From Paraburkholderia acidipaludis NBRC 101816 (GTDB lineage: Bacteria; Pseudomonadota; Gammaproteobacteria; Burkholderiales; Burkholderiaceae), in contig NZ_BAXZ01000011.1 in NCBI RefSeq assembly GCF_000684975.1, forward strand, positions 23,933-87,932: a stretch of DNA of 64,000 nt, read 5' to 3'. Positions 1 to 9,378 of the stretch are shown here, in pieces. Positions within the stretch are counted from its first letter, which is position 1. Every line of letters begins with the position of its first letter. The notes below the pieces were generated by a model. It had not been told where the DNA came from, did not search any database, and was given only the letters and a program-made list of their open reading frames with translations. The translations under genes were made by a program, and so were the position numbers.

Positions 1-293
1 AAGGTCACGATGACCATCATGAGCGCCGTGAGCGAGTCGACGAGGAAGCCCACTTCGAACTTCAACCCGCCAACCGACATCCATTCGTACACGGTCGCGT
101 TGAAGCTCGCGCCGCCGAGCACGTCGAGCAGCGTGATGCACGAGAGCACGAACGCGATCGCGACGCCGAGAATGGTGACCGTATGCGCACCCGCGCGGCC
201 CACGGTCTTGCCGAAGAGACCGGCAATCAGCGAGCCAGCAAGCGGTGCCAGCGGAATCGCCAGCAACAGGGATTCGTTGAGTGTTGTTGCCAT
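1..293 (-). CDS. nuoL: NADH-quinone oxidoreductase subunit L (NuoL), 5' part only
   Basis: This is the N-terminal 97 codons or so of the antiporter-like proton-pumping subunit of complex I; the rest lies beyond the left edge. The ATG is at 293, 11 bp after the nuoK stop, in the same order as the standard nuo operon. The visible part is hydrophobic, with two predicted membrane segments and the usual N-terminal stretch of the NuoL/MrpA family. The identification rests mainly on this position and on the N-terminal pattern. It is cut by the window and is not a broken gene. Confidence 0.9.
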   Translation of the reverse strand, partial: MATTLNESLLLAIPLAPLAGSLIAGLFGKTVGRAGAHTVTILGVAIAFVLSCITLLDVLGGASFNATVYEWMSVGGLKFEVGFLVDSLTALMMVIVT

Positions 294-304
294 AGCAGCC
301 TGCC

Positions 305-610
305 TTAGCCTTTGAGCTGATCGAGATCCTCGACGTTGATCGTGTCGAGGCTGCGGAACAGAGTCACAAGAATAGCCAGACCAATCGCGGCTTCCGCGGC
401 CGCAACCGTTAGCACGAAGAACACGAAAATCTGTCCGTGTATATCACCCAGATAGTGCGAGAACGCGACGAAATTCGTGTTCACCGCCAACAGCATCAGC
501 TCGATCGCCATCAGGATGATGATGACGTTGCGCCGATTCAGGAAAATGCCGACGATCGAGATCGCGAAGAGGATCGCGCCGAGCACGAGATAATGGGCCA
601 GGGTCAACAT
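305..610 (-). CDS. nuoK: NADH-quinone oxidoreductase subunit K (NuoK)
   Basis: Small membrane subunit of respiratory complex I, 101 residues, the normal family length. Three hydrophobic helices are visible. Glutamates in the middle helices (in IMAIELMLLAVN and in AAAEAAIGLAI) match the conserved membrane glutamates implicated in proton translocation. The ATG at 610 has a strong Shine-Dalgarno (GGAGGAGCG) a few bases upstream. It sits 17 bp after nuoJ and 11 bp before nuoL, so it is almost certainly co-transcribed with them. Confidence 0.97.
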   Translation of the reverse strand: MLTLAHYLVLGAILFAISIVGIFLNRRNVIIILMAIELMLLAVNTNFVAFSHYLGDIHGQIFVFFVLTVAAAEAAIGLAILVTLFRSLDTINVEDLDQLKG

Positions 611-627
611 GGTTCGCTCCTCCGCGC

Positions 628-1302
628 TTAAGCCTTGGTACCGGCCGGGGCATCGCCCGCGGCGGCGCCGTCGGTTGCCTGCGCCGCTTCCGGCACTTCC
701 TTCTCCGGCTGCATCTTCACGAGGCGCACGCGGTCCTGCCGGCGCACGCTCACCTGCTTCGCGACGTCCTGGCGCTTCGAGTCCTTCGGCTCGCGCACGG
801 TCAGCGCGATCGCCGCGACGATCGCCACGAGCAGCACGAGACCCGCCACTTCGAAGGCGAAGATGTAGTCGGTGTAGATGATCTTGCCGATCAGGTGCGT
901 GTTCGAGACCGCCGTTGCCGCCGCCGCCGAGGTATCGGGCACCGGCGTCGTGGTGGCGCCGTAGCCGTGCCAGAGGATCAGCGCGGTCTCGATCACGATG
1001 ATCGCGCCCACCACGGTCGCCACCGGAATGAAGCGCTTGAAGTCGCGGCTCAGCACGTCGACGTTGATGTCCAGCATCATCACGACGAACAGGAACAGCA
1101 CCATCACCGCGCCCACGTAGACGAGCACCAGCAGGATCGCGAGGAATTCGGCCTCGAGCAGCATCCAGATCGCGGCCGCGTTGAAGAACGCCAGGACGAG
1201 GAAGAGCGCCGACGCAACGGGGTTGCGCGACGTGATCACCTTCAGCCCTGACAACGTCAGCAGCAGCGCGAAGATGTAAAACAGGACGGTCGTGAATTCC
1301 AT
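628..1302 (-). CDS. nuoJ: NADH-quinone oxidoreductase subunit J (NuoJ)
   Basis: Membrane subunit of complex I, 224 residues when started at the ATG at 1302, where the product begins MEFTTVLFYIFALLLTLSG. An upstream in-frame ATG at 1422 would add 40 residues without membrane character, so I reject it. About five membrane helices fill the first 170 residues. The last 55 residues are a charged, Ala/Glu-rich tail that is probably cytoplasmic and not conserved. The 174-bp gap to nuoI is larger than the other gaps on this side of the operon and contains no gene I can support. Confidence 0.95.
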   Translation of the reverse strand: MEFTTVLFYIFALLLTLSGLKVITSRNPVASALFLVLAFFNAAAIWMLLEAEFLAILLVLVYVGAVMVLFLFVVMMLDINVDVLSRDFKRFIPVATVVGAIIVIETALILWHGYGATTTPVPDTSAAAATAVSNTHLIGKIIYTDYIFAFEVAGLVLLVAIVAAIALTVREPKDSKRQDVAKQVSVRRQDRVRLVKMQPEKEVPEAAQATDGAAAGDAPAGTKA

Positions 1303-1476
1303 GATTACGGGTTCATCGTTGGGGCCATCGTAAGGCGGGTTGCGCGGCGCAGACTGGCGGCCAGACCAGGGAGCGTCGCGCCGCGGTGTTTCGGGCTGGG
1401 GAAAGGCGCCGTTTTCCGGCACAGCCCTTCCCCGCAGCCGGCCCCACCGCGGGCCGATGCAGCGTCAAACTGAAAA

Positions 1477-1965
1477 TCAACGGTACGGTGCATCCGCTGC
1501 CTTGTTTGCTGCGATCTGCGCTTCGTAGCGATCGCCGACAGCCAGCAGCATTTCCTTCGTGAAATACAGATCGCCGCGCTTCTCGCCGTGATACTCGAGA
1601 ATGTGCGTTTCGACGATCGAATCGACCGGGCAACTCTCTTCGCAGAAACCGCAGAAGATGCACTTCGTCAGGTCGATGTCGTAGCGCGTCGTGCGGCGCG
1701 TGTTGTCCTCGCGCACCTCGGATTCGATCGTGATCGCGAGCGCGGGACACACGGCTTCGCATAGCTTGCACGCGATGCACCGTTCTTCGCCATTTTCATA
1801 GCGGCGCAGCGCGTGCAGGCCGCGAAAGCGCGGCGAGATGGGTGTCTTTTCTTCCGGGAACTGCACGGTGAACTTGCGCTTAAAGGTATAACGGCCAGTC
1901 AGCGCGAGACCTTTGAGAATCTCGGTCAGAAAAAACGTCTTGAAGAAGTTTTGGATAGCGTTCAT
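1477..1965 (-). CDS. nuoI: NADH-quinone oxidoreductase subunit I (NuoI), two [4Fe-4S] clusters
   Basis: Peripheral-arm iron-sulfur subunit of complex I that carries clusters N6a and N6b between NuoG and NuoB. The 162-residue product from the ATG at 1965 has two classic ferredoxin motifs, CIACKLCEAVCP and CIFCGFCEESCP, about 40 residues apart. A longer in-frame start at 2031 exists but lies inside nuoH, so the internal ATG, 11 bp after the nuoH stop, is preferred. The N-terminus has an amphipathic segment that lies on the membrane in known structures. Confidence 0.97.
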   Translation of the reverse strand: MNAIQNFFKTFFLTEILKGLALTGRYTFKRKFTVQFPEEKTPISPRFRGLHALRRYENGEERCIACKLCEAVCPALAITIESEVREDNTRRTTRYDIDLTKCIFCGFCEESCPVDSIVETHILEYHGEKRGDLYFTKEMLLAVGDRYEAQIAANKAADAPYR

Positions 1966-1976
1966 TGCGTCGCCCC

Positions 1977-3041
1977 TTATTTCCAGATGCTCAACGGCGA
2001 CATGTACCAGAAGCCGACGACGATCAGCCACACCACGCAGACCGGAATGAACACTTTCCAGCCCAGACGCATGATCTGGTCATAACGGTAGCGCGGCAAG
2101 GTCGCGCGCGCCCAGATGAACACCGAAAGGAGACAGAAGACCTTCAGCACGAGCCAGAACACGCCCGGGATGAAGTCGAGGAAACCGAACGGCGCGCTCC
2201 AGCCGCCGAGGAACAGCACCGAAGCCAGCGCCGAGATCACGATCATGTTGATGTACTCGGCGAGGAAGAACAGCGCGAACGCCATCCCCGAGTAGTCGAT
2301 CATGTGGCCCGCGACGATTTCCGACTCCCCTTCCACCACGTCGAACGGGTGGCGGTTCGTCTCAGCCAGGCCCGAGATGAAGTAGACGACGAACATCGGC
2401 AGGAGCGGCAGCCAGTTCCACGAGAGGAACGTGATGCCCCAGCTCGCGAACATGCCGCGCATCTGGCCCTGGACGATGTCCGAGAGGTTCAGGCTGCCCG
2501 AGACCATCAGCACGACGACGAGCGCGAAGCCCATCGCGATTTCATACGAGACCATCTGCGCCGCGGCACGCATGGCGCCGAGAAACGCGTACTTCGAGTT
2601 CGACGCCCAGCCTGCGAGAATCACGCCGTACACGCCGATCGACGAGATCGCCATCACGTAGAGCAGGCCCGCGTTGATGTTGCCGAGCACCGCGCCCGCC
2701 TGGAACGGGATCACGGCCCACACGGCGAAGGCCGGCACCACCACCATGATCGGCGCGACCATGTAGATCCAGCGGCTGGCCTGCGCGGGCTGGATGACTT
2801 CCTTGAGCAGCAGCTTCAGCACGTCGGCGATCGGCTGCAGGAGACCGGCAGGGCCCACGCGGTTCGGACCGAGGCGCACGTGCATCCAGCCGATCAGCTT
2901 GCGCTCCCAGAGGATCAGGTACGCCACGCACAGCAGGATCACCACCGCGACGACGAGAATGCGCACCAGCGCCCACACGGTGGGCCATGCCAAGCCGAGC
3001 AGCTGGCTGCCGCCTGCATTGATCGTATCGAACAAGCTCAT
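1977..3041 (-). CDS. nuoH: NADH-quinone oxidoreductase subunit H (NuoH)
   Basis: Membrane subunit of complex I that forms much of the quinone chamber at the junction with the peripheral arm. The 354-residue product has about eight hydrophobic helices. Conserved segments include WERKLIGWMHVRLGPNRVGP near residue 50 and a loop with ETNRHPFDVVEGESEIVAG, which carries the acidic residues lining the quinone channel. The start codon at 3041 directly abuts the nuoG stop at 3042, which points to translational coupling. Confidence 0.98.
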   Translation of the reverse strand: MSLFDTINAGGSQLLGLAWPTVWALVRILVVAVVILLCVAYLILWERKLIGWMHVRLGPNRVGPAGLLQPIADVLKLLLKEVIQPAQASRWIYMVAPIMVVVPAFAVWAVIPFQAGAVLGNINAGLLYVMAISSIGVYGVILAGWASNSKYAFLGAMRAAAQMVSYEIAMGFALVVVLMVSGSLNLSDIVQGQMRGMFASWGITFLSWNWLPLLPMFVVYFISGLAETNRHPFDVVEGESEIVAGHMIDYSGMAFALFFLAEYINMIVISALASVLFLGGWSAPFGFLDFIPGVFWLVLKVFCLLSVFIWARATLPRYRYDQIMRLGWKVFIPVCVVWLIVVGFWYMSPLSIWK

Positions 3042-5375
3042 TTAGGCCTTCTCCACCAGCAGTTCACCGAACAGGCTGCCGAGCTGCGCGCCGGCCGGCG
3101 TTGCCGCCGACACGCGCACCACCGTCGGCGCAAGATTCGCATCGCGCGTAGCCGGCGCCGTGACCGACAGGTCGTCCTGACGCACGCGCACCGCATCGCC
3201 TTCCCTCAGACCGAGCTGGTCGAACAGCGCGGCAGGCAGGCCGACTGTGTTGGCCACGCGCGCGGCCGTCGTGAGCTGCAGCGACTCGGCGCGGCGCACG
3301 AGCGGGTCGGCGTGGTAAATCGGCACGTCGGAAATGCGCTCGAAGCGGCCTTCTGCTGCCTTCGCCGCGGCGCCCTTCGCGACCGGTGCACCCGCCTTGT
3401 TCGAGAGGTGCTGCGAGAAATCGCCATCGCCCAGTGCCTTGCGGCGCACTTCTTCCGACGTGTCGTATTCGAAGCCGTGGGCGCCCAGCAGCGTGCCCAG
3501 CACGCGCAGCACCTTCCATGCGGGACGCGTCTCGCCAAGCGGACGCACCACGCCGTTGAACGGCTGCACCGTGCCTTCGGCGTTCACGAACGTGCCGGCG
3601 GTCTCGGTGTACGGCGCGATCGGCAGCAGCACGTCGGCGTATTCCAGGCCCGTCTTGAACGGCGAGAACATCACGACCATTTCGGCCTGGCCGAGCGCGG
3701 CGCGCGCCACGGCCGGATTCGCCGTGTCGAACTCCGGTTCGACGTTGAGCAGCAGATAACCCTTGCGCGGCTGTTCGAATGCTTCGCGTGCATTCAGGCC
3801 GCCGTTGCCCGGCAGTGCGCCCACGAGATACGCGCCAACCGTGTTGCCCGCTTCGGTGAGGAAGCCGAGCGTCGCGCCGGTCGTTTCGGCAATGAACTGC
3901 GCCGCGGCGTGCAAGCGCGCGAAATCCGGATGCTGGACGGCGGCATTGCCGAGCAGCACGAAGCGGCGCTCACCGCTCGCAAGCGAAGCGGCGACCTGCT
4001 TCGCGCCGTCACTCGCCTGCGTGCCCGCGAAGGCTTCCGGCAATGCGACGCCCTTGGCCTCGGCTGCGGCGGCGGCAATGCCGGCCAGCTCGTCGAGCCA
4101 TGCCGAAGGCGCGGCGACGATGCGTTGCGCGCCCGGAATCAGCGAGCCGTCGGCCGTAGCCTGCAGCAGCGCGACCTGGGCACCGCCCTTCGCGGCCTGA
4201 CGCAAGCGCGCAGCGAAGAGTGCGTGGTCGCGGCGCAGGAACGAGCCGATCACGAGAGCGGAATCGGCATACGACAGATCGGCGATCTTCGTGCCGAGCC
4301 ACGGCGCGCCCGTCACCGGCGCCGAGAAGTCGCTCTGGCGCAGGCGGAAGTCGACGTTCGGCGTGCCGATCGCGTCCGCGAGCTGCTTGAGCAGGTAGAG
4401 TTCTTCCGTCGTGCTGTGCGGGCTGGCCAGCGCGGCGATCATGTTCTCGCCGTGCTCGTCGCTGATGCCGTTGATGCCCTTCACAACGTAATCGAGCGCC
4501 GTCTGCCAGTCGGTTTCAACCCACTCGCCGCCCTGCTTGATCATCGGGCGGGTCAGGCGGTCCTCGCTGTTCAGGCCTTCATACGAGAAGCGGTCCTTGT
4601 CCGAGATCCAGCACTCGTTGATCGCTTCGTTTTCGTACGGCAGCACGCGCATCACGCGGTTGTTCTTGACCTGGACGATGAGGTTCGCGCCGGTCGAGTC
4701 GTGCGGGCTCACCGACTTGCGGCGCGAGAGCTCCCACGTGCGCGCCGAGAAGCGAAACGGCTTGCTCGTGAGCGCGCCGACCGGGCACACGTCGATCATG
4801 TTGCCCGAGAGTTCCGAGTCCACCGTCTTGCCGACGAACGACGTGATTTCCGAGTGTTCGCCGCGGCCGAGCATGCCGAGCTCCATCACGCCGGCAATCT
4901 CGTCGCCAAAGCGCACGCAGCGCGTGCAGTGGATGCAGCGCGACATCTCTTCCATCGAGATGAGCGGGCCCACGTTCTTGTGGAACACCACGCGCTTTTC
5001 TTCGCTGTAGCGCGAAGCCGACTTGCCGTAGCCCACGGCCAGATCCTGCAGCTGGCATTCGCCGCCCTGGTCGCAGATCGGGCAGTCGAGCGGGTGGTTG
5101 ATCAGCAGGAACTCCATCACGGCTTGCTGGCCCTGCACGGCCTTTTCGGACGACGTGCGCACGACCATGCCCTGGGACACCGGGGTCGCGCAGGCAGGCA
5201 CGGCCTTCGGCATCTTCTCGACATCGACAAGACACATCCGGCAGTTGGCCGCAATCGACAGCTTCTTGTGATAGCAGAAGTGCGGGATGTAGGTGTCCAC
5301 CCGCTGCGCGGCCTGGATCACCATGCTGCCCTCGGGCACATGCACCTTCTTGCCGTCTATTTCAAGTTCAACCAT
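3042..5375 (-). CDS. nuoG: NADH-quinone oxidoreductase subunit G (NuoG)
   Basis: Largest peripheral-arm subunit of complex I, 777 residues. It passes electrons along a chain of iron-sulfur clusters. The N-terminal domain has the [2Fe-2S] cysteines C34, C45, C48 and C62. It is followed by CPICDQGGECQLQD, the His/Cys-ligated cluster (CIHCTRCVRFG) and CPVGALTSK. The rest is a molybdopterin-oxidoreductase-like fold that has lost its cofactor role in this family. The start is at 5375; a 149-bp gap without a supported gene separates it from nuoF. Confidence 0.98.
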   Translation of the reverse strand: MVELEIDGKKVHVPEGSMVIQAAQRVDTYIPHFCYHKKLSIAANCRMCLVDVEKMPKAVPACATPVSQGMVVRTSSEKAVQGQQAVMEFLLINHPLDCPICDQGGECQLQDLAVGYGKSASRYSEEKRVVFHKNVGPLISMEEMSRCIHCTRCVRFGDEIAGVMELGMLGRGEHSEITSFVGKTVDSELSGNMIDVCPVGALTSKPFRFSARTWELSRRKSVSPHDSTGANLIVQVKNNRVMRVLPYENEAINECWISDKDRFSYEGLNSEDRLTRPMIKQGGEWVETDWQTALDYVVKGINGISDEHGENMIAALASPHSTTEELYLLKQLADAIGTPNVDFRLRQSDFSAPVTGAPWLGTKIADLSYADSALVIGSFLRRDHALFAARLRQAAKGGAQVALLQATADGSLIPGAQRIVAAPSAWLDELAGIAAAAAEAKGVALPEAFAGTQASDGAKQVAASLASGERRFVLLGNAAVQHPDFARLHAAAQFIAETTGATLGFLTEAGNTVGAYLVGALPGNGGLNAREAFEQPRKGYLLLNVEPEFDTANPAVARAALGQAEMVVMFSPFKTGLEYADVLLPIAPYTETAGTFVNAEGTVQPFNGVVRPLGETRPAWKVLRVLGTLLGAHGFEYDTSEEVRRKALGDGDFSQHLSNKAGAPVAKGAAAKAAEGRFERISDVPIYHADPLVRRAESLQLTTAARVANTVGLPAALFDQLGLREGDAVRVRQDDLSVTAPATRDANLAPTVVRVSAATPAGAQLGSLFGELLVEKA

Positions 5376-5524
5376 GATGGTTAATCGTCCCTAACCTGTT
5401 ACCGCGCTGTTACCGCTCAATCACGCTTTCACGCCTGTCGCGGTCTGCCCCGTTGCATCCTGCTACGCGGCTCGCGCCCAACGTGCTCGCCTCTCGTTTC
5501 GCCTGCCTTTGCCGTCGGGCACCT

Positions 5525-6853
5525 TCAGGCGGCCACCGTCTCCGACGCCGCGTGCGAGTCGGCATGTCCGCCGACGAGGCAACGCTTGTTATGCACGTGA
5601 TATTCGAATTCGTCCCAGTAATGCTTGAGCATGCCGCGCACGGGCATGGCCGCCGCATCGCCGAGCGCACAGATCGTACGGCCCATGATGTTGCCCGCCA
5701 CCGAGTTCAGCAAGTCCAGGTCTTCCTGGCGGCCAAGGCCGTGCTCGATGCGATGAACCACACGATAGAGCCAGCCCGTGCCTTCGCGGCACGGCGTGCA
5801 CTGGCCGCACGACTCTTCGTAATAGAAGTACGAGAGGCGCAGCAGCGAGCGCACCATGCAGCGCGTTTCGTCCATGACGATGACCGCGCCCGAGCCGAGC
5901 ATCGAGCCCTGCTTGGCGATCGAGTCATAGTCCATGTCGGTCTGCATCATGATGTCGCCCGGAATGACCGGCGCCGACGAGCCGCCCGGAATCACGGCCT
6001 TGAGCTTCTTGCCGCCGCGCATGCCGCCGGCGAGCTCCATGAGCGTCGCGAACGGGGTGCCGAGCGGGATCTCGTAGTTGCCCGGACGCTCCACGTCGCC
6101 CGAGATCGAGAAGATCTTCGTGCCGCCGTTGTTCGGCTTGCCGAGCTCCATGTACGTCTGCGGGCCGACCGTCAGCAGGAACGGCACCGCCGCGAACGTC
6201 TCGGTATTGTTGATCGTGGTGGGCTTGCCGTACACGCCGAAGCTCGCCGGGAACGGCGGCTTGAAGCGCGGCTGGCCCTTCTTGCCTTCCAGCGACTCGA
6301 GCAGCGCGGTTTCCTCGCCGCAGATGTACGCGCCGTAACCGTGGTGCGCGTGCAGCTGGAACGAGAAGTCCGTGCCCAGAATATTGTCGCCGAGCAAGCC
6401 CGCCTGGCGCGCTTCTTCAAGCGCAGCCTCGAAGCGGCGATAGACCTCGAAGATCTCGCCGTGGATGTAGTTGTAGCCCACGGTGATGCCCATCGCATAC
6501 GCGCCGATGGCCATCCCCTCGATCACGGCATGCGGGTTCCAGCGCAGGATGTCGCGATCCTTGAACGTGCCGGGCTCGCCCTCGTCCGAGTTGCAGACCA
6601 GGTACTTCTGGCCCGGGAACTGGCGCGGCATGAAACTCCACTTCAGGCCGGTCGGAAAGCCCGCGCCGCCGCGGCCGCGCAGACCACCGGCCTTCACGTC
6701 GGCGATCACCTGCTCGGGCGGAATCTTCTCTTCGAGAATGCGGCGCAGCTGCTTGTAGCCGCCGCGCGCAACGTAGTCTTCGAGGTGCCAGTTCTCGCCG
6801 TTCAGGCCCGCGAGAATCAGCGGTTTGATGTGACGGTCGTGCAACGAAGTCAT
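5525..6853 (-). CDS. nuoF: NADH-quinone oxidoreductase subunit F (NuoF), FMN and NADH site
   Basis: Entry point of electrons into complex I: it binds NADH, FMN and one [4Fe-4S] cluster. The 442-residue product shows the glycine-rich FMN/NADH region GRGGAGFPTGLKW near residue 65, YICGEETALLESLEG near residue 180, and the cluster ligands SCGQCTPCREG near residue 350. The ATG at 6853 overlaps the nuoE stop by four bases (ATGA), a typical coupled start. A longer reading frame begins inside nuoE and is rejected. Confidence 0.98.
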   Translation of the reverse strand: MTSLHDRHIKPLILAGLNGENWHLEDYVARGGYKQLRRILEEKIPPEQVIADVKAGGLRGRGGAGFPTGLKWSFMPRQFPGQKYLVCNSDEGEPGTFKDRDILRWNPHAVIEGMAIGAYAMGITVGYNYIHGEIFEVYRRFEAALEEARQAGLLGDNILGTDFSFQLHAHHGYGAYICGEETALLESLEGKKGQPRFKPPFPASFGVYGKPTTINNTETFAAVPFLLTVGPQTYMELGKPNNGGTKIFSISGDVERPGNYEIPLGTPFATLMELAGGMRGGKKLKAVIPGGSSAPVIPGDIMMQTDMDYDSIAKQGSMLGSGAVIVMDETRCMVRSLLRLSYFYYEESCGQCTPCREGTGWLYRVVHRIEHGLGRQEDLDLLNSVAGNIMGRTICALGDAAAMPVRGMLKHYWDEFEYHVHNKRCLVGGHADSHAASETVAA

Positions 6854-7335
6854 TTCGAAAGCTCCTCGAGCAACTGGTCGATCTTCTCGCGGCTCATGAA
6901 GCTGCACATGCGATGGTTGTTCACGAGCAGCACCGGTGCGTCGCCGCACGCGCCCATGCACTCGCCCTCCTTGAGGGTGAATTTGCCGTCGGACGTGGTC
7001 TCGCCGAAGTCGATGCCAAGCTTTTGCTTCAGGTATTCGGCGGTCGCTTCGGCGCCGCCATGGGGGCCGAGCTGGCACGGCAGGTTCGTGCAGAGCGTGA
7101 TCTTGTGCTTGCCGACCGGCCTCGTCTCGAACATCGTGTAGAACGTGGCGACCTCCTGGACCGCGACAGGCGGCATGCCGAGGTAGTCGGCGACGAACTG
7201 CATGAGCTCGGGCGACAGCCAGCCATGCTCTTCCTGAGCAACGGCCAGGGCCGCCATGACGGCGGACTGTTTCTGATCGGCGGGATACTTCGTCAGCGCG
7301 CGATCGATTTCTTTCAGGCCTTCAGCTGAGATCAT
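6850..7335 (-). CDS. nuoE: NADH-quinone oxidoreductase subunit E (NuoE), [2Fe-2S]
   Basis: Thioredoxin-like [2Fe-2S] subunit next to NuoF in complex I (cluster N1a). With the start at 7335 (product begins MISAEGLKEIDRAL) it has 161 residues. The four ligand cysteines are C82 and C87 in CTNLPC and C126 and C130 in GECMGAC. An in-frame ATG at 7356 would add seven residues and cannot be ruled out. The stop overlaps the nuoF start by four bases. A 153-bp gap to nuoD holds no gene I can support. Confidence 0.97.
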   Translation of the reverse strand: MISAEGLKEIDRALTKYPADQKQSAVMAALAVAQEEHGWLSPELMQFVADYLGMPPVAVQEVATFYTMFETRPVGKHKITLCTNLPCQLGPHGGAEATAEYLKQKLGIDFGETTSDGKFTLKEGECMGACGDAPVLLVNNHRMCSFMSREKIDQLLEELSK

Positions 7336-7488
7336 TTTCAGACACGACTCTTTCAATTCCTACCGTTTCGATTCCCGCCAGACACAAACCCGCCGCGCGT
7401 TACGTGTACCTGCTCGCTGCGACAGACGTGGCGTTCCCGGTATTTCGCCGTGCGCCCTTCCCCATCGGGCGCGCCGGCAGTTTGCCGC

Positions 7489-8742
7489 CTAGCGGTCGAT
7501 TTCCCCGAACACGATGTCCTGCGTGCCGATGATCGTGACCGCGTCGGCAATCATGTGCCCGCGCGCCATTTCGTTCAGCGCGGACAGGTGAGCGTAACCC
7601 GGCGCACGGATCTTCAGACGATACGGCTTGTTTGCGCCATCCGACACCAGGTAGATGCCGAATTCCCCCTTCGGATGCTCGACGGCGGCATAGGCCTCGC
7701 CCTCGGGCACATGGAAACCCTCGGTGAAGAGCTTGAAGTGGTGAATCAGCTCTTCCATGTTCGACTTCATGTTCACGCGCGAAGGCGGCGCAATCTTATG
7801 ATTGTCGACCATCACGGGACCGGGATTCTTGCGCAACCACTCAATGCACTGTTTCGCAATGCGGGTGGACTGACGCATTTCCTCGACCCGGACCAGATAG
7901 CGGTCGTAGCAGTCGCCGTTCACGCCCACCGGAATATCGAAATCCATCTGGTCATAAACTTCGTACGGCTGCTTCTTGCGCAGATCCCATTCGATGCCCG
8001 AACCGCGCAGCATCGCACCCGTCAGGCCGAGCTGCATGGCCCGCTCCGGGGTCACCACGCCGATGCCGACGAGACGCTGCTTCCAGATGCGGTTGTCGGT
8101 AAGGAGCGTTTCGTACTCGTCGACACAGCCCGGGAAGCGCGTGAAGAAGTCGTCGATGAAGTCCAGCACCGAGCCCTGGCGCGCTTCGTTCATGCGCGCG
8201 AGCGCCTTCTCGTTGTGGATCTTCGACGCCTTGTATTGCGGCATCGCGTCAGGCAGGTCGCGATAGACGCCGCCCGGACGGTAGTAGGCCGCGTGCATGC
8301 GCGCGCCCGACACCGCCTCGTACACGTCCATCAGGTCTTCGCGCTCGCGGAACGCGTAGAGAAACACCGCCATCGCGCCGACGTCGAGCGCGTGCGAGCC
8401 GATCCACATGAGGTGGTTCAGCACGCGGGTGACTTCGTCGAACAGCACGCGGATGTACTTCGCGCGCACCGGCGGCTCGATGCCGAGCAGCTTTTCGATC
8501 GCGAGCACGTAACCGTGCTCGTTGACCATCATCGACACGTAGTCGAGTCGGTCCATGTACGGCACCGACTGAATGAAGGTCTTGTTTTCAGCGAGCTTTT
8601 CGGTCCCGCGGTGCAGAAGGCCGATGTGCGGATCGGCGCGCTGGATCACTTCTCCGTCGAGCTCGAGCACGAGACGCAGCACGCCGTGTGCTGCCGGGTG
8701 CTGCGGGCCGAAGTTGAGCGTGTAGTTCTTGATCTCTGACAT
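7489..8742 (-). CDS. nuoD: NADH-quinone oxidoreductase subunit D (NuoD)
   Basis: 49-kDa-type subunit of complex I, related to the large subunit of NiFe hydrogenases. It forms the quinone headgroup site with NuoB. The 417-residue product starts with the family signature MSEIKNYTLNFGPQHPAAHG; the His of GPQHPAAHGVLR lies at the quinone pocket in known structures. Later segments RGSGIEWDLRKKQPY and PPSRVNMKSNMEELIHHFK are also typical. It lies 9 bp downstream of nuoC and is clearly part of the same operon. Confidence 0.98.
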   Translation of the reverse strand: MSEIKNYTLNFGPQHPAAHGVLRLVLELDGEVIQRADPHIGLLHRGTEKLAENKTFIQSVPYMDRLDYVSMMVNEHGYVLAIEKLLGIEPPVRAKYIRVLFDEVTRVLNHLMWIGSHALDVGAMAVFLYAFREREDLMDVYEAVSGARMHAAYYRPGGVYRDLPDAMPQYKASKIHNEKALARMNEARQGSVLDFIDDFFTRFPGCVDEYETLLTDNRIWKQRLVGIGVVTPERAMQLGLTGAMLRGSGIEWDLRKKQPYEVYDQMDFDIPVGVNGDCYDRYLVRVEEMRQSTRIAKQCIEWLRKNPGPVMVDNHKIAPPSRVNMKSNMEELIHHFKLFTEGFHVPEGEAYAAVEHPKGEFGIYLVSDGANKPYRLKIRAPGYAHLSALNEMARGHMIADAVTIIGTQDIVFGEIDR

Positions 8743-8751
8743 GCGACCCTC

Positions 8752-9357
8752 TTACTGTTTCTTCAGACCGCCGTACCGATCCTCACGGATCACGCGCGGC
8801 GTGATTTCACGCGGCTCGATCGTCACCGGCTGATAGACCACGCGCTTCTGCTCCGGGTCGTAACGCATTTCGACGTAGCCCGAGATCGGGAAGTCCTTGC
8901 GGAACGGATGGCCGATGAAGCCGTAGTCGGTAAGGATGCGGCGCAGGTCGGGGTGGCCGTCGAACACGATGCCAAACAGGTCGAACGCCTCGCGCTCGTA
9001 CCAGTTCGCCGAGTTCCAGATCTCGAAGACCGACGGCACGATCGGCACCTCGTCGTCCGGCGCGAATACGCGCAGGCGCAGGCGCCAGTTATGCGTGATC
9101 GAGAGCAGTTGCGACACGGCGGCAAAGCGCGGGCCGTCCCACGCCCCGTCGCCGTAAGTCTGATAGTCCACCCCGCTAACGTCGATGAGCTGCTCGAAGC
9201 GCAGCGTGGGGTTGTCGCGCAGATCCTTCGCGACATCGAGGCAGTCGCCCGCTTTCACGACCAGCGTGAGTTCGCCGAGCGCCTCGGTGAGGCTGACGAT
9301 ACGCGCGCCAAGAGCCGCTTCGAGGTTCGCTTTCAGGGTCTCGAGTTTGCTTGCCAT
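8752..9357 (-). CDS. nuoC: NADH-quinone oxidoreductase subunit C (NuoC)
   Basis: 30-kDa-type peripheral subunit of complex I, 201 residues. It has no redox cofactor and supports NuoD. The family signature is visible near residue 125, WYEREAFDLFGIVFDGHPDLRRILTDYGF, followed by GHPFRKDFPISGYVE. It is encoded separately from nuoD, unlike the fused nuoCD of enterobacteria, as expected in beta-proteobacteria. It is 21 bp downstream of nuoB. Confidence 0.97.
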   Translation of the reverse strand: MASKLETLKANLEAALGARIVSLTEALGELTLVVKAGDCLDVAKDLRDNPTLRFEQLIDVSGVDYQTYGDGAWDGPRFAAVSQLLSITHNWRLRLRVFAPDDEVPIVPSVFEIWNSANWYEREAFDLFGIVFDGHPDLRRILTDYGFIGHPFRKDFPISGYVEMRYDPEQKRVVYQPVTIEPREITPRVIREDRYGGLKKQ

Positions 9358-9378
9358 ATTGTGGGAGGCACGCGGCCT

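Noticed and set aside
1965..5384. Plus-strand open frame of over 1100 codons opposite nuoG and nuoH
   Set aside because: Arg/His/Asp-rich translation typical of the antisense of GC-rich genes; the minus strand encodes two complete complex I subunits.
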